Source of the DNA: an uncultured Actinomycetes bacterium
GTDB lineage: Bacteria > Actinomycetota > Acidimicrobiia > Acidimicrobiales > RAAP-2
NCBI GenBank assembly: GCA_903825765.1
Contig: CAIKBU010000084.1
Coordinates: 1 to 44,229, forward strand
Length of the DNA: 44,229 nt
Direction: 5' to 3'
This document shows, piece by piece, positions 39,115 to 44,229 of this stretch. Position numbers and translations under genes: made by a program. The notes under the pieces were generated by a model. It searched no databases, had not been told where the DNA came from, and was given only the letters and a program-made list of their open reading frames with translations. Position 1 is the first letter of the stretch, and every line of letters starts with the position of its first letter.

Positions 39115-39757
39115 GATTATGGAAAGAAACTGTCAACTAAACCGACAGCAGCGCCTTGTGTCTGCATAGATCTTTTCAGTCATTGTCCACTCTTGAAACC
39201 CAATCTAGATTCGAGGTCGTCTTCAAAGAAGGAGATTGTAGAGTTGGGATTAAAAGGGGCTTGCCCATTGCGAGTCCAGCAGTGATGAACAATCGCTGAA
39301 AACCCTAAAGATCCCGCTACCAAGGTGTTGTATGCCTTGCCACCGACTCCGAAACGCGCTCTATGTTACAACTCCTCCTCACCGATGCTTCCCTGAACGG
39401 ACTGCAGCGACTTATTGTGCCGGGTTACTTCGGCAATCTGGTTCGCACCTACTTTGCTTTTAGCCAACTGCGGTAACACGCTGCATTTCCCGGAAGGGTC
39501 TACAAAGGTGACGACAGGCCAAAATCGAGCTTTTTTTGCCAATTTTGAAGTCTAGGAACCAGATTCGGCGACACGCTTGGGGACGTGGGCCAACTTTCCG
39601 CGCAGTTTCACTAGGAGAAATGGCGGGATACGGACGCCTACGAACGGCCTTGAGATGGACTCAGGCTTCCCCAATCCAAAGGGATGCCTTTGGAATGACT
39701 ATCAACGAGACATCGAACTAAGAACGCATCGCAATGATCAGCGCATCGCACAGGTGT

Positions 39758-39819
39758 TTGGGCATTAGTTGGGCATTAGTTGGGCATTAGTGGGCATTAG
39801 TGGGCATTAAATGGGCATG
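39758..39819 (+). repeat. Tandem 10-11-bp direct repeat array, about 6 copies, consensus TTGGGCATTAG
   Basis: Three TTGGGCATTAG units (39758, 39769, 39780), then TGGGCATTAG (39791), TGGGCATTAA (39801) and degenerate TGGGCATG (39812..39819). Confidence 0.95.
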
Positions 39820-39903
39820 TAACGGCGGTCAGTCATGGTCACTCGTGGTCAACAATGGACAGATCAAAAGCCTTGCAATCATTGGGCTTTTGCCCGATTT
39901 TCT

Positions 39904-39952
39904 TTGCAGTCCCAACGGGATTCGAACCCGTGCCTCCACCTTGAGAGGGTGG
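39904..39952 (-). other. tRNA-Glu(CTC) 3'-half fragment (putative att core)
   Basis: Minus strand CCACC-CTCTCAA-GGTGG-AGGC-ACGGG-TTCGAAT-CCCGT-TGGGACT-G: anticodon arm, T arm and 3' acceptor strand present; no D arm or 5' acceptor strand. Confidence 0.82.
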
Positions 39953-40031
39953 CTAACTTCGCCGAAAGTTTTTCAGATATTACCTGATTAACGTCTACTT
40001 ATAGACATCAAAGAATTCGAAAAACGGCCCG

Positions 40032-40053
40032 TTGGGCGTTCTACGGGCGTTAG
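40032..40053 (+). repeat. Second cluster of the 11-bp repeat (2 copies)
   Basis: TTGGGCGTTCT + ACGGGCGTTAG, same 11-bp period as the TTGGGCATTAG array. Confidence 0.7.
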
Positions 40054-40079
40054 TGATCGAGGCCAACTCATTCCATTGG

Positions 40080-41186
40080 TCAGTCGAACTTTCCAATGAC
40101 TTTCATCGTGACTCTGAACAATATGAAACCAATTGCGAGAACAACCGCAACCTCGACGCTCTGAGTAATCCAGAATTGATTTGCTGGTTGGTAACTGATC
40201 CAGAACGAGTAATGGTGACTGGCTAGCCACGCTAATTCGGCTTTTGGTGGCTCAACTTGAGTCTTGTTGGCATAGTCCGTAAACAGACGATTCATAATCT
40301 TGATCCCCTGCGCCGTGCCAAAGTGCACACCATTTGCTCCCTGGTACCAGATATCGACGAGCCAACCTCCCCATGTTCCTTTGGGACCGAAGCCTGCTTG
40401 GTTATAGCGATTGGCCACCCCGATATTCCCGTCGCTCGGGTACCAAGTGGTCGCCGACGTATGGATCGAAAAGATCGCGTTATCCAGGTAGGCGAAGATG
40501 CCAAGAACAAAACCACCGACCACTAGACCGGTGGTGGCAATCGCACTCACCACCTTCTTCAAAAAGGATCCTATGAGGACTCCCGCGATTAATCCTGTGA
40601 GACAGATCACCGGGAAAGTCATTGCGGTCGCACCAAACTGGCCCGCTTGCCAATGACTAACGAACCCGATGGCGTTCGCTGGCTGCGCCCACCACGACGC
40701 GATGAGTCCGAGGGGAATTGCGAGGACAACCACAATCACTCCAAGAAAAAGGAGTTTCATTGCGATCCATGACGACCTTGGAGTGCCCTGGGTCCAGGCA
40801 AATTGATAGGTTCCCGACTCGAACTCGCGGGCCACGAGAGGAGCACCGATGAACATTGCAATCACCATTGGAATGACGTGCATGACAATATCAATGACGG
40901 TGAGAATGTTCTGCGATTGGAGAATCTGAGTACCGAGGGCTGAACATTCATTCCGATTGAATGGACTATTGCCAAAGTTGGAGCACTTGTCCGACAGGTA
41001 TTTCGCGTAGTCACCGTGAACCGAAGTCCCTGTGACAATCATGAGAGCCCCAACCAGTCCGAAGATTCCGACCATGACAATGAGGGACACTCGATGCTGA
41101 ATCCAGGTGACCTTCAGCATGGATTGCCACAGAGGTCGCTGCTTTTCGGTGTTCCGTTCCTGTCGTTCCAATGTCGAGGTCGTCAT
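40080..41186 (-). CDS. ABC-2 type transporter permease
   Basis: Six or more TM, FIGAPLVAREFESGTYQFAWTQGTPRSSWIAMKL; overlaps the ATPase gene. Confidence 0.9.
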   Translation of the reverse strand: MTTSTLERQERNTEKQRPLWQSMLKVTWIQHRVSLIVMVGIFGLVGALMIVTGTSVHGDYAKYLSDKCSNFGNSPFNRNECSALGTQILQSQNILTVIDIVMHVIPMVIAMFIGAPLVAREFESGTYQFAWTQGTPRSSWIAMKLLFLGVIVVVLAIPLGLIASWWAQPANAIGFVSHWQAGQFGATAMTFPVICLTGLIAGVLIGSFLKKVVSAIATTGLVVGGFVLGIFAYLDNAIFSIHTSATTWYPSDGNIGVANRYNQAGFGPKGTWGGWLVDIWYQGANGVHFGTAQGIKIMNRLFTDYANKTQVEPPKAELAWLASHHYSFWISYQPANQFWITQSVEVAVVLAIGFILFRVTMKVIGKFD

Positions 41187-42094
41187 AGTGGAACCGTCGT
41201 TGAATTAGTTGCGCCTAGTGAATCGAAGGCGAGTGGTTCGTCGTCGGGATTCTCGAGATAGGCCAGAATGATCTCTTCGAGAGTCACCGATGTGCACTCC
41301 CAATTTCGCCCGAGCAGGCCGAGATCGGAGGTTTGCACCAGGAGTCGAGCTTGGCGTCCAGTAACCGAACTTGCCACGACGGAGAAAGAGCGGCTAATCG
41401 TCTCTGCCTCGTCTGCCGGTCCAGTAGCAAGGCAATGGCTCTGCACGAGTGCATCAATATCGCTGGCGGCCTGGATGTGTCCCGCATTGACCATGACTAA
41501 ATAGTCCGCAACTCGCTCGAGTTCAGCGACGACGTGTGACGAGAGAACGACTGACAGACCTTCATTGGCCACTTCTCCCATGACAACGCTCATGAACTCA
41601 CGCCGAGCAAGTGGATCGAGCCGAGCAAGTGGCTCGTCCAGTATCAGTAGCGACGGGTGACGACCCAAGGCCAGGGCCAAGGCCAGCTGTGACTGTTGCC
41701 CCCCAGACAGTTTTCCAACTCGCTGGTCAAGTCCAATGCCTAGTTTTTCTAGGCGCTTGTTCGTCACGATGACATCGAACGACCGATTGAGGTTCTTAGT
41801 CAGTGTGATCGTGTCCGAAACCTTCAGGTACCGATACAGTGGGGCGTCTTGAGCGACGAAGGCAATTCGACTGAGTGCGTCATCTGATCCTGCTTTGATC
41901 CCACCCAGGACAATGGCGCTTCCCTCACTCGGCTCGGCGAGTCCGACGATGATCTTTAGAAGTGTCGTCTTGCCGGCACCGTTAGGTCCCACAATTGCCG
42001 CAACTCGACCTTCAGCAATTGAGAATGAGGCATTCCGCAGGGACCATCGCTTACCGTATTTCTTACCAAGGTTGGCGACCTCGATGACGTTCAT
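41183..42094 (-). CDS. ABC transporter ATP-binding protein (YtrB-like)
   Basis: AIVGPNGAGKTTLLKIIVGL, LSGGQQSQLALALALGRHPSLLILDEPLARLDPLARR. Confidence 0.95.
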   Translation of the reverse strand: MNVIEVANLGKKYGKRWSLRNASFSIAEGRVAAIVGPNGAGKTTLLKIIVGLAEPSEGSAIVLGGIKAGSDDALSRIAFVAQDAPLYRYLKVSDTITLTKNLNRSFDVIVTNKRLEKLGIGLDQRVGKLSGGQQSQLALALALGRHPSLLILDEPLARLDPLARREFMSVVMGEVANEGLSVVLSSHVVAELERVADYLVMVNAGHIQAASDIDALVQSHCLATGPADEAETISRSFSVVASSVTGRQARLLVQTSDLGLLGRNWECTSVTLEEIILAYLENPDDEPLAFDSLGATNSTTVPL

Positions 42095-42600
42095 GCCAAC
42101 AACTCGGCTTCAGCTGCCATTGAATCCGCATGTTCGGCAATCTCGAGAATGAACTCTCGAAGAGTGCTGGCAAAGAGCGCCTCGACACCGTCGGAATCTA
42201 GGCCTGCGTCAAAGGCGCTTCGCAACCAACCGCGCTTCAGCGACCGGCGCAGACCATGTAGCTGGCTCATTTCGATGGTCTTTGGCACTGACACGATGAA
42301 CGTTCCTTGACCAGGTTTGCCCACTGCGATCTTCTTTCCTTCGAGGTCGGCGTAGGCCTTGATGACAGTGTTCGGGTTGATGGACAACGAACTGACAACC
42401 TCTTTGACCGTGGGCAATTGATCGCCCAGTTCGAGGAAACCCAAGCGCAAAGCATGCTCAACCTGTTGGACAAGTTGGAGGTATGTGGGCACGCCTGACT
42501 TCGCGTCTAGCCGAAAGGTGATTGGCGATGGAGCTTTAGTGTCTACTTGGGTCGAGTCGTCCTGTTGTTTATCTATCATCATAGATGTATAACATGACAC
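42091..42600 (-). CDS. GntR-family regulator, YtrA subfamily
   Basis: PTYLQLVQQVEHALRLGFLELGDQLPTVKEVVSSLSINPNTVIKAYADLEGKKIAVGKPGQGTFIV. Likely starts at 42579/42582. Confidence 0.93.
   Translation of the reverse strand: MSCYTSMMIDKQQDDSTQVDTKAPSPITFRLDAKSGVPTYLQLVQQVEHALRLGFLELGDQLPTVKEVVSSLSINPNTVIKAYADLEGKKIAVGKPGQGTFIVSVPKTIEMSQLHGLRRSLKRGWLRSAFDAGLDSDGVEALFASTLREFILEIAEHADSMAAEAELLA
42571..42586. promoter_or_regulatory. Candidate GntR operator overlapping the gntR start
   Basis: ATCTAT-CATC-ATAGAT inverted repeat spanning the start, next to a TATACAT -10-like box on the minus strand. Confidence 0.4.
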
Positions 42601-42830
42601 AAAATTCTAGGCTTTGCAAATTTGATTTCGATTTAGTTGTCCTACGTTGGCCAAACAGGGCCACGACCTCTGTATCGAACTCCATTACGCGTTCTTAATG
42701 GCAATCGTGAATTGTCGATGCATATTCCGACGGTTGTTGTACACCCGAAGAGGTCGTGGCGCCGGCAGTGGCGTGAGTGAGAGGGCATCGGCAACGCTTC
42801 TTTGATCTACCAGGATCCAAGGAGTCACCG

Positions 42831-43164
42831 ATGCCCCGTCCCCATACAACCATGCGCAAGGTCCGCGAGATATTGAGGCTCCGCTGGGGCGAGAAGATGA
42901 GCCTGCGCGACGTGGCGGCGGTGCTCGCCATGCCCCACGCCACCGTCGCGCTCTACGTGCGTCGAGCCCTCGACGCCGGGCTCACCTGGCCGCTAGGCGA
43001 CCTCGACGACGACGCCCTGGAGAGGTTGCTCTTCACGCCGACTCACGTGACGCCGACACGCGAAGCTCCCGACGACGCCTACCTGCAGCGCGAACTGCGC
43101 CACAAGGTCGTGACCCTGCAACTCCTCTAGGGAATACCGCGAGGCCAGCCCTGACAGTTACAGC
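42831..43164 (+). pseudogene. IS21-family IstA N-terminal remnant with frameshift
   Basis: MRKVREILRLRWGEKMSLRDVAAVLAMPHATVALYVRRALDAGLTWPL...HKVVTLQLL, TAG at 43128; the expected continuation EYREASPDSYS lies in the next frame (43132..43164), then homology ends. Confidence 0.8.
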
Positions 43165-43175
43165 TAGAATTTTCT

Positions 43176-43197
43176 TTGAGCATTTCATGGGCATTAA
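43176..43197 (+). repeat. Third cluster of the 11-bp repeat (2 copies)
   Basis: TTGAGCATTTC + ATGGGCATTAA, same 11-bp period. Confidence 0.65.
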
Positions 43198-43268
43198 GGA
43201 ATTCTGCTCATCGATCTTGCGGTTACTCGACCATTGTGTACCGTGCACAACTCCTGTCCGGACCCCAT

Positions 43269-44135
43269 TCATTGGTCCACCTCTTGTGAGAGTAGCACTG
43301 GGTTTTCTTCCTGCCACTTAGTGGCGAATTCCACCGGCGTCATGTAGCCAAGAGCACTGTGTGGACGGTAGTGGTTGTAGTTCTTGCGGTGCTCTTCCAG
43401 CATGAAACGAATCTCCCACATTGAGTCAAAGATTTCAAGCGTTAAGAGCTCATCACGCAGTCGTGAGTTGAATGACTCGATGCGTCCGTTCTGCCAGGGT
43501 GAACCTGGATCGCAGTAGCTGGTGTTGATCTTGGTCGCTCGACACCAGTCTTGGAGGCTGTCGGCAATGAACTCCGGGCCATTGTCCATGCGCAAGAACA
43601 TTGGTGCCTGACCTCGCTCTTCAACAATCTCATCCAGCACGGCCATGGTGCCCGCGGCCGTGATGCGCCGGGCGGCATTGGTGGCGAGAGCTTCGCGGGT
43701 GAACTCGTCAGTCACGTTCAAGATCTTGACGGGTCGCCCATCGGCGGTTTCGTCGAACTGAAAGTCAAGGGCCCAGACGTGGTTCGGATGAGCTCCTCGA
43801 ACCACGATTGGGTTGCGACGGGCCTTGGGCTTTCGCTTCTTTGGGCGTTGCACCAAGAGGCCTTCAGCACGCCAGAGACGCTGGATTCGCTTGCGATTGA
43901 CGACAAAGCCATCTCGAAGCAGCATGACGTGGATGCGGCGGTAGCCGTAGCGGGGGTATTTGACCGCCAGGGCCCGGATGCGAGTTCGTAGGGCGCGTTC
44001 TTCATCACTGCGAGTGGTGCAGTGACGCTGGGTGCTGCGGTGTTGGTTGACCACCAAGCATGCTCGGCGCTGAGAAACCCCGAATTCGGCCACGAGGTGG
44101 GCAACCGCCACTCGCTTTTGATTCGGGGTCACCAT
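43269..44135 (-). CDS. IS3-family transposase OrfB (second, unrelated copy)
   Basis: HTH_21 + rve: YPRYGYRRIHVMLLRDGFVVNRKRIQRLWRAEGL, WALDFQFDETADGRPVKILNVTDEFTRE, RMDNGPEFIADSLQDWC, SPWQNGRIESFNSRLRDELL. Confidence 0.95.
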   Translation of the reverse strand: MVTPNQKRVAVAHLVAEFGVSQRRACLVVNQHRSTQRHCTTRSDEERALRTRIRALAVKYPRYGYRRIHVMLLRDGFVVNRKRIQRLWRAEGLLVQRPKKRKPKARRNPIVVRGAHPNHVWALDFQFDETADGRPVKILNVTDEFTREALATNAARRITAAGTMAVLDEIVEERGQAPMFLRMDNGPEFIADSLQDWCRATKINTSYCDPGSPWQNGRIESFNSRLRDELLTLEIFDSMWEIRFMLEEHRKNYNHYRPHSALGYMTPVEFATKWQEENPVLLSQEVDQ

Positions 44136-44229
44136 TTTCCCTTGGCGACCTCCCGGAGCATGTCGTTGTCCAGTTCCTTCTCGGCCAAGAGTCGCTTGAG
44201 TCGAGCATTCTCCTTTTCGAGGTTCTTCA
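44129..44229 (-). CDS. IS3-family transposase OrfA, C-terminal part (runs off the window)
   Basis: Minus-strand translation ...NLEKENARLKRLLAEKELDNDMLREVAKGKW*, the typical leucine-zipper end of an OrfA. Confidence 0.88.
   Translation of the reverse strand, partial: KNLEKENARLKRLLAEKELDNDMLREVAKGKW

Larger units (their letters stand above)
37897..39150 (+). mobile_element. IS3-family insertion sequence (about 1254 bp)
   Basis: 20-bp perfect inverted repeats TGCTGTCGGTTTAGTTGACA (37897..37916) and TGTCAACTAAACCGACAGCA (39131..39150) enclosing orfA and orfB. Confidence 0.92.

Noticed and set aside
39758-39819. Tandem TGGGCATTAG array as a CRISPR
   Set aside because: Units are 10-11 bp and contiguous with no spacers, and no cas genes are present.
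39881-39898. ATTGGGC-TTTT-GCCCGAT hairpin plus T-run as a terminator
   Set aside because: Plausible but short with one wobble pair and no identifiable upstream gene; not listed as a feature.
39800-39991. ORF with SPNGIRTRASTLRGWLTS
   Set aside because: This is antisense translation of the tRNA-Glu fragment, a common annotation artefact.

Overview
The window looks like a high-GC actinobacterial chromosome segment: a long housekeeping core (about 2.5-37 kb) flanked by decayed mobile DNA. This assignment is from gene content only; no database search was run. Core genes include dnaG plus a divergent sigma-70, a drug-type ABC pair, MFS, an amidohydrolase / amino-acid permease / nitrilase cluster, glyS, hemW, photolyase, recO, uppS, a DinG-like helicase, era, a CBS/CNNM protein, ybeY, phoH, HIT, rsmE, dnaJ, hrcA with a perfect CIRCE, lepA, rpsT, holA, folP, PAC2, a YgjP-like peptidase and leuS. 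Left edge: a roughly 2.5-kb degenerate integrative element (3'-truncated tyrosine integrase plus a LacI regulator). It is bounded by a tRNA-Asn(GTT) gene and a 21-bp tRNA-Asn fragment at the first base of the window, with a second 24-bp imperfect direct repeat just inside both ends. Right edge: tRNA-Ala(GGC), a decayed type I restriction-modification locus (hsdS C-terminus and hsdR N-terminus) cut by an IS3-family element, then an attP-like module. That module is a 3'-half tRNA-Glu(CTC) fragment with 11-bp direct repeats (TTGGGCATTAG-like) about 80 bp away on both sides; a third pair lies about 3 kb downstream beyond a GntR/ABC/ABC-2 permease operon and an IS21 istA remnant. The window ends inside a second IS3-family element. 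The attP-like repeat module and the minimal tRNA-Asn element are the most novel-looking signals. I see no convincing complete new defence or effector system.
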